Below are positions 49,033 through 57,860 of a stretch of 64,000 nucleotides of DNA, piece after piece (the first letter of the stretch is position 1; each line of letters opens with the position of its first letter). The notes below the pieces were generated by a model, which worked only from the letters and a program-made list of their open reading frames with translations, was not told where the DNA came from and made no database searches. A program made the position numbers and the translations under genes. The DNA comes from Paenibacillus sp. FSL K6-1096. GTDB taxonomy: Bacteria; Bacillota; Bacilli; Paenibacillales; Paenibacillaceae. The DNA is taken from positions 6,820,001 to 6,884,000 of the forward strand of contig NZ_CP150274.1 in NCBI RefSeq assembly GCF_037977055.1, given 5' to 3'.

Positions 49033-51891
49033 TTGCTGCATATCACCGTTCTGGTTCCGTTTCTCCTGGCTCTGATGATCGCACTGCTGCGCGGCAGGTT
49101 CCGCAGGCTCCATAGAGGCTGGCTGGTATTAGCCGCGCCGCTGGCGCTATTCATCTACTTCTTATCCCGGATTCCAGTCATCAAGGGAGGCGATTCCGGC
49201 TATGAGACTGTGTCGTGGATACCTTCCCTTGGCATTAATCTGGTCTTCCATCTGGATGGATTAAGTCTGTTGTTTGCCTTGTTAATTACAGGAATGGGTA
49301 CGCTTGTCTTCATCTATTCGATTTTCTATCTGGACAAACGCAAGGAAGAGCTAACGCCGTTCTACGTATATCTTCTATTGTTCATGGGGGCCATGCTCGG
49401 TGTAGTGCTGTCTGATAATCTGATGGTGTTATACGGCTTCTGGGAAATGACAAGTGTATCCTCCTTCCTGCTGATCGCTTATTGGCACCGGAGACAGAAG
49501 TCGCGCTACGGCGCACTGAAGTCCATGCTGATTACGGTCTTCGGCGGTCTGGCGATGTTCGCAGGCTTCCTGATGCTGTATGTTATGACGGGTACCTTCA
49601 GTATCCGCGAGATCTGGAGCCAAGTTGGCGGCATCAGCGGACACGCGCTGTTCCTGCCGGCCATGCTGCTGATTCTGCTGGGTGCCTTCACCAAATCGGC
49701 CCAGTTCCCGTTCCATATCTGGCTGCCCGATGCAATGGAAGCGCCGACTCCGGTCAGTGCGTATCTGCACTCGGCAACCATGGTGAAGGCGGGTCTCTAT
49801 CTGGTGGCGCGTTTCAGCCCGGTGTTTGCGGGGCAACATGAGTGGTTTTGGATTGTGTCGGGCGTCGGCCTGATCACCTTGATCTATGGATCGATCCAGG
49901 CGATGAAGCAGACGGACCTGAAGGCTCTGTTAGCTTATTCCACCATCAGTCAGCTCGGACTGATTATGGGACTGCTGGGCATGGGATCGGCCGCTTCCTT
50001 CTACTCGGGGGAACAGGCTGTATTCTATACCGCCGCAACAACGGCTGCGCTCTTTCATTTGTTTAATCATGCCATATTCAAAGGTTCGCTCTTCATGGTG
50101 GTCGGGATCGTCGACCATGAGACGAATACCCGCGACCTGCGCAAGCTGGGGGGGCTGGTATCGCTGATGCCGGTAACCTTCACGATTGCGCTGATCGGCA
50201 GCTTCTCAATGGCGGGTCTTCCGCCGTTTGCCGGATTCCTGAGCAAGGAAATGTTCTTCACGGCTGTGCTGAATATCAGACAGCTGGATATCCTCAGCCC
50301 CGGAGCATTCTTCACCCTGTTCCCGGTGCTGGCATGGATTGCAAGCATATTTACCTTTGCATACAGCATGATTATGGTATTCCATACCTTTTTTGGCAAG
50401 TTCCAGCCGGAGAAGCTGGACAAACAGCCGCATGAGGCGCCGCTGGGCCTGCTGCTGCCTCCTGTTCTCCTGGCGCTGCTGGCGATTGTCACCGGCTTTT
50501 TCCCGAATATCCTGGCCGATACGCTGATTGTGCCGGGCATGAATGCCATTCACCCGCAGCTTGCCTCTGCATCACCTTTTGATGTGCATATTTATTTCTG
50601 GCACGGCTTCACCACCGAGCTCTGGATGACGCTGGGCGTAGTCCTTCTGGGGATTGTCGTCTACCGAATTTATGGGCGTCTCAGCCTCGTTGATAAGGAA
50701 TGGCGCAGCGGCTATACGCTGAACCAGGTCTATGACGGCAGTATCCGTCTCGTGGAGCAGGTATCCCGCTGGGTGACAGGCTGGTATATGACCGGCTCAA
50801 TGCGCCATTATCTGATGTACATCTTCGCGATCATTATTGCGGTAGTCAGCGGAACCTTGCTGGTCTCCGAAGGCATTACCTTCGGGCAGGGCCAGTATGC
50901 GCCGGTTACCTTCTTTGAAGTGGTGGCTGTGCTGGTTCTATTGACCGGAGCGCTGGCTATTCCCTTCGCGAAATCCAGAGTGGCCGCGATTCTGCTGACA
51001 GGGATGGTAGGGTATATGGTGACCCTGCTCTTTATCCTCTTCCGGGCCCCGGATCTGGCGCTGACGCAGATGATTGTGGAAGTGGTCTCGGTCACGCTGT
51101 TCCTGCTCTGCTTCCGGCATCTGCCGCAGCTCAAGCGGGAGAAGGTCCGGCTGCGGCGGAAGCTGCCTAAGCTGATCATTGCACTGGGCTTCGGCGTAAC
51201 GATGACCCTGGTCGCACTCGCTGCGCTCGGCAGCAGTCCGTTTGAGTCCATCTCCAGCTACTACACAGAGAACAGCTACAAGCTCGGCGGCGGCAAAAAT
51301 ATCGTTAACGTGTTGCTCGTTGACTTCCGCGGGTTCGATACGATGTTTGAAATTACGGTGCTGGGCCTCGCTTCGCTGGCCATATATTCCATGATCAAGC
51401 TGCAGCTTGACACGGACCATAAGCCGGCTGTAGCCCGAAAAGGGTTGGCTAATAACCTGCCGCGATATGCCCGCAGCAACGATGTGCTGCTGCAATCGGT
51501 CGCCAAGGTAGCCTTTGTCATCATTATTACCTTCTCGCTGTACCTGTTCTTTGCCGGTCATAACCAGCCGGGCGGCGGCTTCATCGGAGCCTTGATGGCT
51601 GCAGCGGCGCTTGTGCTTATTGCCATTGCCTTCGGGACGGAATTCGTGGAGAAGTTGCTGCCGGTGGATTACCGCAAGTTGATCGGGGTGGGGATTGCGC
51701 TTGCTTTTCTCACCGGGATCGGTTCCTTCGTATTCGATGTTCCGTTCCTGACCCAGGCCTTCCGCTACTTCGATCTGCCGGTGATGGGCAAGACGGAGCT
51801 GACTACCGCGATGCTGTTCGACCTTGGGGTCTACCTGTCGGTCATTGGCGTCACGATGAATATTATCTTTACGATCGGGAGGGATAACTGA
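49033..51891 (+). CDS. mrpA: Mrp cation/proton antiporter, fused subunits A and B
   Basis: A 952-residue multi-helix protein. Residues 1-780 are MrpA, homologous to complex I NuoL; proton-path residues are visible in FWEMTSVSSFLLI and in FPFHIWLPDAMEAPTPVSAY with the Lys of MVKAG. Residues 810-952 are MrpB (LYLFFAGHNQPGGGFIGALM), which is a separate gene in Bacillus subtilis. It exchanges sodium for protons as part of a large complex. A TTG at 49027 is too close to AAAAGGAGG; the TTG at 49033 is 7 nt away. First structural gene of mrpABCDEFG, overlapping mrpC by 1 bp. Confidence 0.95.
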   Translation: MLHITVLVPFLLALMIALLRGRFRRLHRGWLVLAAPLALFIYFLSRIPVIKGGDSGYETVSWIPSLGINLVFHLDGLSLLFALLITGMGTLVFIYSIFYLDKRKEELTPFYVYLLLFMGAMLGVVLSDNLMVLYGFWEMTSVSSFLLIAYWHRRQKSRYGALKSMLITVFGGLAMFAGFLMLYVMTGTFSIREIWSQVGGISGHALFLPAMLLILLGAFTKSAQFPFHIWLPDAMEAPTPVSAYLHSATMVKAGLYLVARFSPVFAGQHEWFWIVSGVGLITLIYGSIQAMKQTDLKALLAYSTISQLGLIMGLLGMGSAASFYSGEQAVFYTAATTAALFHLFNHAIFKGSLFMVVGIVDHETNTRDLRKLGGLVSLMPVTFTIALIGSFSMAGLPPFAGFLSKEMFFTAVLNIRQLDILSPGAFFTLFPVLAWIASIFTFAYSMIMVFHTFFGKFQPEKLDKQPHEAPLGLLLPPVLLALLAIVTGFFPNILADTLIVPGMNAIHPQLASASPFDVHIYFWHGFTTELWMTLGVVLLGIVVYRIYGRLSLVDKEWRSGYTLNQVYDGSIRLVEQVSRWVTGWYMTGSMRHYLMYIFAIIIAVVSGTLLVSEGITFGQGQYAPVTFFEVVAVLVLLTGALAIPFAKSRVAAILLTGMVGYMVTLLFILFRAPDLALTQMIVEVVSVTLFLLCFRHLPQLKREKVRLRRKLPKLIIALGFGVTMTLVALAALGSSPFESISSYYTENSYKLGGGKNIVNVLLVDFRGFDTMFEITVLGLASLAIYSMIKLQLDTDHKPAVARKGLANNLPRYARSNDVLLQSVAKVAFVIIITFSLYLFFAGHNQPGGGFIGALMAAAALVLIAIAFGTEFVEKLLPVDYRKLIGVGIALAFLTGIGSFVFDVPFLTQAFRYFDLPVMGKTELTTAMLFDLGVYLSVIGVTMNIIFTIGRDN

Positions 51892-52229
51892 TGGAGATCC
51901 TAATTGCCCTGGCGATCGGTGTCTTGTTCACGGTAGGTGTATATCTGGTCCTCTCCAAGGGATTGCTCCGCATTCTTCTGGGGACGACGTTAATCACTCA
52001 TGGCGTTCATCTGCTGCTGCTGACGATGGCGGGACTGAAGACGGGCGCTTCGCCGCTGCTTGGCGAGAAGGCGGACAGCTATGTCGATCCGCTGCCGCAG
52101 GCGCTTATCCTTACGTCTATTGTAATCAGCTTCGGCGTATCCGCGTTCTTCATTGTGCTGGCCTACCGGGCATACCGCTCGGCGGGGACGGATGATGTGG
52201 AAGGGGCAAGGGGGGAAGGCCATGAATAA
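51891..52229 (+). CDS. mrpC: Mrp antiporter subunit C
   Basis: A 112-residue membrane protein with three helices, homologous to NuoK (LLRILLGTTLITHGVHLLLL, PLPQALILTSIVISFGVSAF). It is needed for assembly and ion transfer in the Mrp complex. The ATG overlaps the mrpAB stop (TGATG), and GGGAGGG lies upstream. Its end overlaps the mrpD start by 8 bp. Confidence 0.96.
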   Translation: MEILIALAIGVLFTVGVYLVLSKGLLRILLGTTLITHGVHLLLLTMAGLKTGASPLLGEKADSYVDPLPQALILTSIVISFGVSAFFIVLAYRAYRSAGTDDVEGARGEGHE

Positions 52230-53700
52230 TCTGCTGGTGCTGCCTTTGCTGATTCCGGCCTTTACGGGCGTCATTCTGATTTTCCTGAAGGAGTATGTCA
52301 AGCTCCAGCGGATCATCAGCGCAATCAGTGTGTTCGTTAATATAGCCATAGCTATAATGATTGTCTACCAGGTCAATACGTACGGAATTCAGACGCTGTA
52401 TATGGGCGGGTGGCTGCCGCCCTACGGCATCGTCTTCGTTGCCGATATGTTCGCGGCGCTGCTTGTCCTGACGGCTGCGGTGGTGGGGGCGGCTTGTCTG
52501 TTCTTCTCCTTCGCAAGTATCGGGGAGGAGCGGGAACGGTTCTACTACTATACGTTCTTCCATTTCCTGCTGACTGGTGTGTACGGCTCGTTCCTGACGG
52601 GAGATCTGTTCAACCTGTTCGTCTGCTTCGAGGTGCTGCTGGTTGCCTCCTATGCCATGATCGTATTGGGCGGGACCCGGGTTCAGCTGCGCGAGACACT
52701 TAAGTATATCCTTGTTAATGTGATCTCCTCCAGTCTGTTCGTGGCAGCCATCGCTTATCTCTATGCAGCGACAGGTACGCTGAATATGGCCCATCTGGCC
52801 GTTCGGGTTGCCGAGGCCGGACAGGGCGGTGTCATGAATGTGATTGCTGTGCTGCTGCTGCTGGTCTTCTCGCTGAAGGCGGGTCTGCTGCTGTTCTTCT
52901 GGCTGCCGGATTCGTACAGTGCCCCGCCGCAGGCGGTAAGAGCCTTGTTCGGCGCTTTGCTGACCAAGGTGGGGCTGTACGCGATCATCCGCACGTTCTC
53001 GCTGATTTTTGTCCATGATCTGGGCGTTACGCATTCGCTGATCGGCTGGATGGCCGGAGCCACGATGATTCTGGGAGCTGTCGGAGCGCTGGCCTATAAT
53101 GATCTTAGCCGGATATTCAATTATAATATTGTCATTAGCGTAGGCTTCATTGCCTTCGGCATCTCTGTAGCGACCCAGGATTCCCTGAACGGGGTAGTCT
53201 TCTATCTGATGCATGATATCGTAGCCAAGGCACTGCTGTTCTTCCTGGGCGGGCTGATTCTTGCCGCTTCAGGGACGGAGCAGCTCAGACTGATGGGCGG
53301 ACTGATCCGCCGGTATCCGTGGACGGGCTGGATGTTCTTCGTTCTTGCGCTGGCCCTGGTGGGTGTTCCTCCGCTGAGCGGCTTCGCCGGGAAGGTCATG
53401 ATGGTCCGCAGCGGCTTCGGGGAGCAGCATACCGCACTCTCACTGATTGCGCTGGCCTCCAGCTTCGTCGTCTTGTATTCGCTGATTAAGGTGTTTCAGC
53501 AGGCGTTCTGGGGGGGCGAGAAGAACGAGGAAGAGATTCGTCCGCTGCATTACAAAGCCATGATGGCCCCGGCCGCTGTACTGTTCGTGCTTGTCATCCT
53601 GATGGGAATCGGCGCTGAGTGGGTGAACGGCTATGTGTCACAGGCCGGCGCGGTGCTTGCTGATCCGGCTGCGTACATTAACGCTGTCATGAAGGAGTAG
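52222..53700 (+). CDS. mrpD: Mrp antiporter subunit D
   Basis: A 492-residue protein with about 14 helices, homologous to complex I antiporter-like subunits NuoM/NuoN. Conserved elements are FNLFVCFEVLLVASYAMIVL with the transport Glu, and FFWLPDSYSAPPQAVRALFG followed by LLTKVG with the key Lys. It is a proton-translocating subunit. The ATG at 52222 lies within the end of mrpC with GGGGGAAGG before it; an in-frame start further upstream is inside mrpC and rejected. Confidence 0.96.
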   Translation: MNNLLVLPLLIPAFTGVILIFLKEYVKLQRIISAISVFVNIAIAIMIVYQVNTYGIQTLYMGGWLPPYGIVFVADMFAALLVLTAAVVGAACLFFSFASIGEERERFYYYTFFHFLLTGVYGSFLTGDLFNLFVCFEVLLVASYAMIVLGGTRVQLRETLKYILVNVISSSLFVAAIAYLYAATGTLNMAHLAVRVAEAGQGGVMNVIAVLLLLVFSLKAGLLLFFWLPDSYSAPPQAVRALFGALLTKVGLYAIIRTFSLIFVHDLGVTHSLIGWMAGATMILGAVGALAYNDLSRIFNYNIVISVGFIAFGISVATQDSLNGVVFYLMHDIVAKALLFFLGGLILAASGTEQLRLMGGLIRRYPWTGWMFFVLALALVGVPPLSGFAGKVMMVRSGFGEQHTALSLIALASSFVVLYSLIKVFQQAFWGGEKNEEEIRPLHYKAMMAPAAVLFVLVILMGIGAEWVNGYVSQAGAVLADPAAYINAVMKE

Positions 53701-53706
53701 ATGAAG

Positions 53707-54186
53707 ATGGCCTTTCAAATATTATTGAATCTCATGATCGCCTTCCTGTGGATGTTCCTGAACAATGACTGGACGGCCTCCGGCTTCATCGTCGGGTATG
53801 CGCTGGGGGTGGCGGTGCTGGTAATTATGCGGCGGTTCTTCGACGGACGGCTATATTTAGCCAAAATATGGGCAGTGCTGAAGCTGATCGCCCTGCTGCT
53901 GCGGGAGCTGGTCGCCTCCAGCTATGTGGTGGTGAAGGCGGTGCTCCGGCCCAGCCTGAACATCCGCCCGGCTATTCTGATGTACCATACGGAGCTGGAA
54001 TCGGACTGGGAGGTCGCTGTGCTGATTACCCTGCTCTGCCTGACGCCGGGCTCCGTGGTGCTGGAGGTCTCCAAAGATAACCGGACCTTATACATTCATG
54101 CAATGGATATCCGGGACGCGGAACAGTTCGATGCCAATATCCGCAATAAATTTGAGCGGGCGATACTGGAGGTGAGCCGTTCATGA
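53707..54186 (+). CDS. mrpE: Mrp antiporter subunit E
   Basis: A 159-residue protein with two N-terminal membrane hairpins (ILLNLMIAFLWMFLNNDW) and a cytoplasmic domain (LLCLTPGSVVLEVSKDNRTL). Normal MrpE length. An ATG at 53701 directly follows the mrpD stop, but the AAGGAG site (53692-53697) spaces properly (9 nt) to the ATG at 53707, which is chosen. Its end overlaps mrpF by 4 bp. Confidence 0.95.
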   Translation: MAFQILLNLMIAFLWMFLNNDWTASGFIVGYALGVAVLVIMRRFFDGRLYLAKIWAVLKLIALLLRELVASSYVVVKAVLRPSLNIRPAILMYHTELESDWEVAVLITLLCLTPGSVVLEVSKDNRTLYIHAMDIRDAEQFDANIRNKFERAILEVSRS

Positions 54187-54476
54187 TTCATTTTATCCTC
54201 ATGCTATCCCTCTCGATTATGGTGCTCTCGATTGCGATTTGCGCCTGGCGTCTGGTCAAAGGCCCCTCGCTGCCTGACCGGGTCGCAGCACTTGACACGA
54301 TCGGCATCAACCTGCTGGCGATGGTGGCGGTGCTCTCAATTCTGTTCAAGACCCAGGCATTCATCGAATATATTCTGCTGATCGGAATTCTCTCTTTTAT
54401 CGGAACGATGGCCTTGGCCAGATATATTGAACGGGGGGTGGTGTTTGAACATGGAGATGATCAAGAGCGCGGTTGA
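54183..54476 (+). CDS. mrpF: Mrp antiporter subunit F
   Basis: A 97-residue, three-helix subunit with the family motif KGPSLPDRVAALDTIGINLL. MrpF has also been linked to cholate efflux in Bacillus subtilis. GGAGGTGAG precedes the ATG at 54183, which overlaps the mrpE stop. Its last 26 bp overlap the start of mrpG. Confidence 0.96.
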   Translation: MIHFILMLSLSIMVLSIAICAWRLVKGPSLPDRVAALDTIGINLLAMVAVLSILFKTQAFIEYILLIGILSFIGTMALARYIERGVVFEHGDDQERG

Positions 54477-54834
54477 ACTTCTGTTCGTGCTGCTTATTCT
54501 GACCGGGGCTCTGCTCAGCGCCGTCAGCTCGGTCGGCCTGATCCGCCTGCCGGATGTCTATTTACGGTCACATGCCGCAGCCAAAAGCGCAACGCTGGGC
54601 GTACTCTGTATCCTCAGCGGAGCCTTTCTCTACTTCGCCTTCTTCCTGGACTTCATTAGTGCGAAGCTGCTGCTTGGCATCGTCTTCGTCTTCATGACCT
54701 CGCCGCTCTCCGCCCATCTGACCGGCCGGGCGGCCTACCGCACCGGGGTTCCGCTCTGGAACCGCCGTATCCAGGACGACCTGAAGGCCGCACTGGAGAA
54801 GGAGGAGATCAAGAGCGATTCCTCATCGTCATAA
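54451..54834 (+). CDS. mrpG: Mrp antiporter subunit G
   Basis: A 127-residue, three-helix subunit with the motif SSVGLIRLPDVYLRSHAAAK and LTSPLSAH-like MTSPLSAHLTGRAAY. The in-frame TTG at 54427 has no ribosome site; GGGGGTGG lies 8 nt before the ATG at 54451. Last gene of the Mrp operon, followed by a terminator at 54848. Confidence 0.95.
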   Translation: MEMIKSAVELLFVLLILTGALLSAVSSVGLIRLPDVYLRSHAAAKSATLGVLCILSGAFLYFAFFLDFISAKLLLGIVFVFMTSPLSAHLTGRAAYRTGVPLWNRRIQDDLKAALEKEEIKSDSSSS

Positions 54835-54847
54835 CAACAGGCAAGCA

Positions 54848-54891
54848 CAGGGATGTCCCGCACCTGCTTCAAGGTGCAGCGGACATCCCTG
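54848..54891. terminator. bidirectional terminator after mrpG
   Basis: CAGGGATGTCC (54848-54858) pairs with GGACATCCCTG (54881-54891), with inner GCACCT/AGGTGC pairing, between convergent genes. Confidence 0.82.
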
Positions 54892-54911
54892 TTGTACTGT
54901 TGCTGGCGGGT

Positions 54912-56144
54912 TCAACCGTTCAGTTGTGCAGTGCGTTTACGATACATATGAAGCAGCAGGCAGGACGCGCCGAAGGCTATGGTTACCAGTACGAGCGGAA
55001 TGCGCGGGTCCAGCTTATACGCCCAGCCGCCGATGATGCCGGCAGGGGCGGTGAACAGCAGGATCAGCACGGACAGCATGGAGAAGACCTTGGCCCGTTT
55101 GTCATCCTCAATGGCGTTCTGCACGGCAGCCTCCAGATACGGGGAGCTGATCATCAATCCGACGGCGGCCAGAATGGTGCTAAGACCAATCCAGACGTAG
55201 CTTGCGGACGGGTAGACGACCAGCATGGCGTTCGACAGGGCGGATAATCCGAGGCCGGCCATCATGGCCCGGTTGGCGCTCTGATCCGGGATTCGCGGCA
55301 TCAGCAGCCACAAGGTGAGCAGCATGATGACCGAGGAGACCGCCGGGAACAACGAGAGCAGTCCACTGTCCAGATGAATATAATCTGCCAGATACAGGTA
55401 CAGATACGTGCTTTTGAGTGTGGCCTGGAAGTTGAACAGAATGTAGACGGCAAAGATTAGCAGCAGGCTGCGCTCCGCCCCCAGATCGCGGAAGGCCCCG
55501 CCATATTCCGCTAGGCTCTCTCTGAGGCCCAGCTCCCGGGTCTCCTGGCGTTTACGGATGCCGGCTTCAGTCTCCCGGGTAGTCAGCTGACGGCCGACGA
55601 ATTGGAAGGTCATGAACAGGAAGGCCAGCACATACATGATTCTCATGCCCGGAACCAGGCCGAACTGATGGACAAGCAGGCCTCCGAGTGGTGCAAACAA
55701 GCCTCCGATGACCCCGATAATCTGCAGCAGCGTGAATACATAGGTGCGGTCCGAGGGCCGGGTATCCTCTACAATGAGGCAGTAGAAGGCGATATGCGGC
55801 ACACGCTGGAAGCCATTGATTACGGCAGCAGCTGCGAAGAACCACAGGTTCTGTGAGAAGGCCCACAGCAGTGTAACCAGGCTCCAGCTGAGCAGGTCAA
55901 AGTACAGAATCGCCCGCTTGCGTCCCATCCGGTCAGTCAGATACCCGCTGATTAACGAAGAGAACACCTGGACAACCAGCCCGATGGTCGTAATCCAGCC
56001 GATATTCAGCTCGTTCAGTCCGAGCTCGTACATGTACAGGGTGGCATAAGTTGAGAACATACTGAAGGGAATCAGAAAGAAGGGTTCAAAGGCCAAGCAG
56101 CCCCGGCTGTTCCCCTGCAGCCTTGGGAAAAAACGGTATGCCAT
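54912..56144 (-). CDS. MFS transporter
   Basis: A 410-residue membrane protein with 12 predicted helices of the major facilitator superfamily. The loop 2-3 signature is SGYLTDRMGRKRAILYF (G-x-x-x-D-R-x-G-R-K/R). Such proteins exchange or pump solutes, often drugs or sugars, with protons; the substrate is unknown. The start at 56144 follows GGAGGATAAC. It is divergent from the phosphoesterase gene at 56239. Confidence 0.9.
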   Translation of the reverse strand: MAYRFFPRLQGNSRGCLAFEPFFLIPFSMFSTYATLYMYELGLNELNIGWITTIGLVVQVFSSLISGYLTDRMGRKRAILYFDLLSWSLVTLLWAFSQNLWFFAAAAVINGFQRVPHIAFYCLIVEDTRPSDRTYVFTLLQIIGVIGGLFAPLGGLLVHQFGLVPGMRIMYVLAFLFMTFQFVGRQLTTRETEAGIRKRQETRELGLRESLAEYGGAFRDLGAERSLLLIFAVYILFNFQATLKSTYLYLYLADYIHLDSGLLSLFPAVSSVIMLLTLWLLMPRIPDQSANRAMMAGLGLSALSNAMLVVYPSASYVWIGLSTILAAVGLMISSPYLEAAVQNAIEDDKRAKVFSMLSVLILLFTAPAGIIGGWAYKLDPRIPLVLVTIAFGASCLLLHMYRKRTAQLNG

Positions 56145-56238
56145 GATGTTATCCTCCGCGTTGTCATTTAACTCTACTATTCTATGGGACGCAACAGGAC
56201 TTAATCAAGAGCAAGCTATATATTTAGGAGTTGAGAAT

Positions 56239-57351
56239 ATGTTCATCATCCTTGGGCTGGTATTTATTGCGGTATACGCATTAATCGTCTTCTATATTGG
56301 CTGGAGCGGCTGGAGCTGGATCAAGCCGGTCGTCTCGGGCCGGTTCCGCCTGTTCTATATCATCGCCCTGGTCTTCCTGGCCAGCTCGCTGATTCTCTCC
56401 AGAGTGGTGGCAGGTTCGGCGGTTCTAAGCGTAATCGGCAGCTATTGGCTGGCTGTGTTCAGCCTATTAATCATGCTGCTGCCGCTGGTGCATCTGGCCG
56501 TCTGGCTTACGAAGCTGAGCAGGCTGCCGCGCCGGGCCGTCCAGAAGTGGTCGGGTATCCTTACGCTGGTGATATTAATAGGACTGATCGGATATGGCAG
56601 CTACAATGCCTATAGTCCGGTGGTGCGTTCCTATGATGTGCAGATCAACAAGCCGGGCCCGGCAAGCGGTAAGCTTCATATTGTGATGGCTTCGGATATG
56701 CATTTCGGCTATTTATCCGGCAAACGCCATGCAGAGCAGATGGTACAGGAGATCAATGCCCTGCAACCCGATCTGATTCTGCTCCCGGGCGATATTGTGG
56801 ATGATGATGTCAGACCTTATAAAGAGAAGGGCCTCGGCACTGTGCTGGCGAAGCTTGAAGCTCCGCTAGGTGTGTATGCTTCCTTGGGGAATCATGACCG
56901 CTTCAAGGGCGGGACGGAGGAGATTATCCGCCTGCTGGAGGAGAGCGGGATTCAGGTGCTCTACGATGGGAACGTTGAGGTGGGCGGCTGGCTGACGCTG
57001 ATCGGGCGGAAGGATTACAGCGACAAGGAGCGGGCCAAGCTGGCTGATTTGACCAGAGACATAGATCAATCTAAGCCGGTTATGATGCTGGAGCATCAGC
57101 CGGTGGAGTTCGCTACCGCAGAGGAGCAGGGCATCGACCTGATGGTCTCCGGCCATACCCATCGCGGGCAGATCGCCCCGGCGAATCTAATCACTTCCCG
57201 TGTGTTCGAGAATGATTGGGGTTACCTCCAGAAAGGCCGGCTCCATACGATTGTCTCTTCAGGCTATGGCTTCTGGGGACCGCCGATCCGTATCGGTTCG
57301 CAGTCAGAGGTGGTATCAATTCATGTAGAGTTTTCTAATGCAGAGATGTAA
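56239..57351 (+). CDS. membrane-bound metallophosphoesterase (YkuE/YaeI-like)
   Basis: A 370-residue protein with about four N-terminal helices (1-140) and a calcineurin-like phosphoesterase domain facing outward. Motifs in order are MASDMHFG, LPGDIVDDD, GNHDRF, MLEHQPVE and VSGHTHRGQ, so all metal ligands are present. Relatives act on lipid or membrane phosphates such as UDP-diacylglucosamine-type compounds; the real substrate is unknown. An ATG at 56143 opens the frame further upstream, but AGGAG lies 8 nt before the ATG at 56239, which is chosen. Confidence 0.92.
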   Translation: MFIILGLVFIAVYALIVFYIGWSGWSWIKPVVSGRFRLFYIIALVFLASSLILSRVVAGSAVLSVIGSYWLAVFSLLIMLLPLVHLAVWLTKLSRLPRRAVQKWSGILTLVILIGLIGYGSYNAYSPVVRSYDVQINKPGPASGKLHIVMASDMHFGYLSGKRHAEQMVQEINALQPDLILLPGDIVDDDVRPYKEKGLGTVLAKLEAPLGVYASLGNHDRFKGGTEEIIRLLEESGIQVLYDGNVEVGGWLTLIGRKDYSDKERAKLADLTRDIDQSKPVMMLEHQPVEFATAEEQGIDLMVSGHTHRGQIAPANLITSRVFENDWGYLQKGRLHTIVSSGYGFWGPPIRIGSQSEVVSIHVEFSNAEM

Positions 57352-57360
57352 GCTATAAGG

Positions 57361-57391
57361 CTGACCCCATAAGGGGTCAGTTCTTTTTTTG
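57361..57391 (+). terminator. terminator after the membrane phosphoesterase gene
   Basis: CTGACCCC-ATAA-GGGGTCAG followed by TTCTTTTTTT. Confidence 0.92.
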
Positions 57392-57442
57392 TAAATACGG
57401 ATTTACAAAAGCCTATAGATCAGTTATATTGTACTGGTACAA
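57387..57442 (+). promoter_or_regulatory. promoter and operators of the GntR-ABC operon
   Basis: TTTACA (57402-57407), 17-nt spacer, TATATT (57425-57430). TTGTAC-TG-GTACAA (57429-57442) is a perfect inverted repeat over the -10, and TTTTGTAAAT-ACGG-ATTTACAAAA (57387-57410) covers the -35. Both suit repression by the GntR protein encoded next. Confidence 0.65.
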
Positions 57443-57473
57443 TAAGTACACTGGTCGCGCAAGGAGGAAGCGT

Positions 57474-57860
57474 GTGGAGATCATTATCAGCAGTAACCGG
57501 AACAAGCCCATTTATGAGCAGATCACCTCGCAGATCAAGGGTAAGATTATGAGCGGAGAGCTTCAGGCAGGAGATCCCATCCCTTCAATGCGTGCTTTGG
57601 CCAAGTCCATTCAGGTCAGTGTCATCACTGTACAGAAGGCGTATGAGGACCTGCAGCGCGACGGATTCATCGAGACAACGGTCGGGCGCGGAAGCTTCGT
57701 CTCGGCCGTGAACCAGGATGTTTTTCAGGAAGAGCAGCTGAAGAAGGTGGATGAGCATCTAATGAAGGCAGCCGAAATCGCCCGCGCAAGCGGAATCAAA
57801 CTGGAGACGATGGTGGATATGCTGACTATCTTTTACAAGGAGGGAAATCATGAATCTTAG
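57474..57860 (+). CDS. GntR family regulator, YtrA type
   Basis: A 128-residue short GntR protein. The winged helix spans about residues 5-75 (KPIYEQITSQIKGKIMSGEL, SMRALAKSIQVSVITVQKAY, DGFIETTVGRGSFV), followed by a short helical dimer domain, the YtrA subfamily layout. Such repressors usually control a linked ABC transporter operon and respond to cell-wall antibiotics or similar signals. The GTG at 57474 follows AAGGAGG by 6 nt and is preferred over an upstream frame opening. It overlaps the ABC ATPase gene by 11 bp. Confidence 0.93.
   Translation: MEIIISSNRNKPIYEQITSQIKGKIMSGELQAGDPIPSMRALAKSIQVSVITVQKAYEDLQRDGFIETTVGRGSFVSAVNQDVFQEEQLKKVDEHLMKAAEIARASGIKLETMVDMLTIFYKEGNHES

Noticed and set aside
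52150..53214. Long open frame on the minus strand opposite mrpD, and similar long frames opposite 2360-4217 and 29125-30393
   Set aside because: They are antisense to clear family members, rich in Gln/Arg/His as expected for complements of GC-biased codons, and lack ribosome sites.
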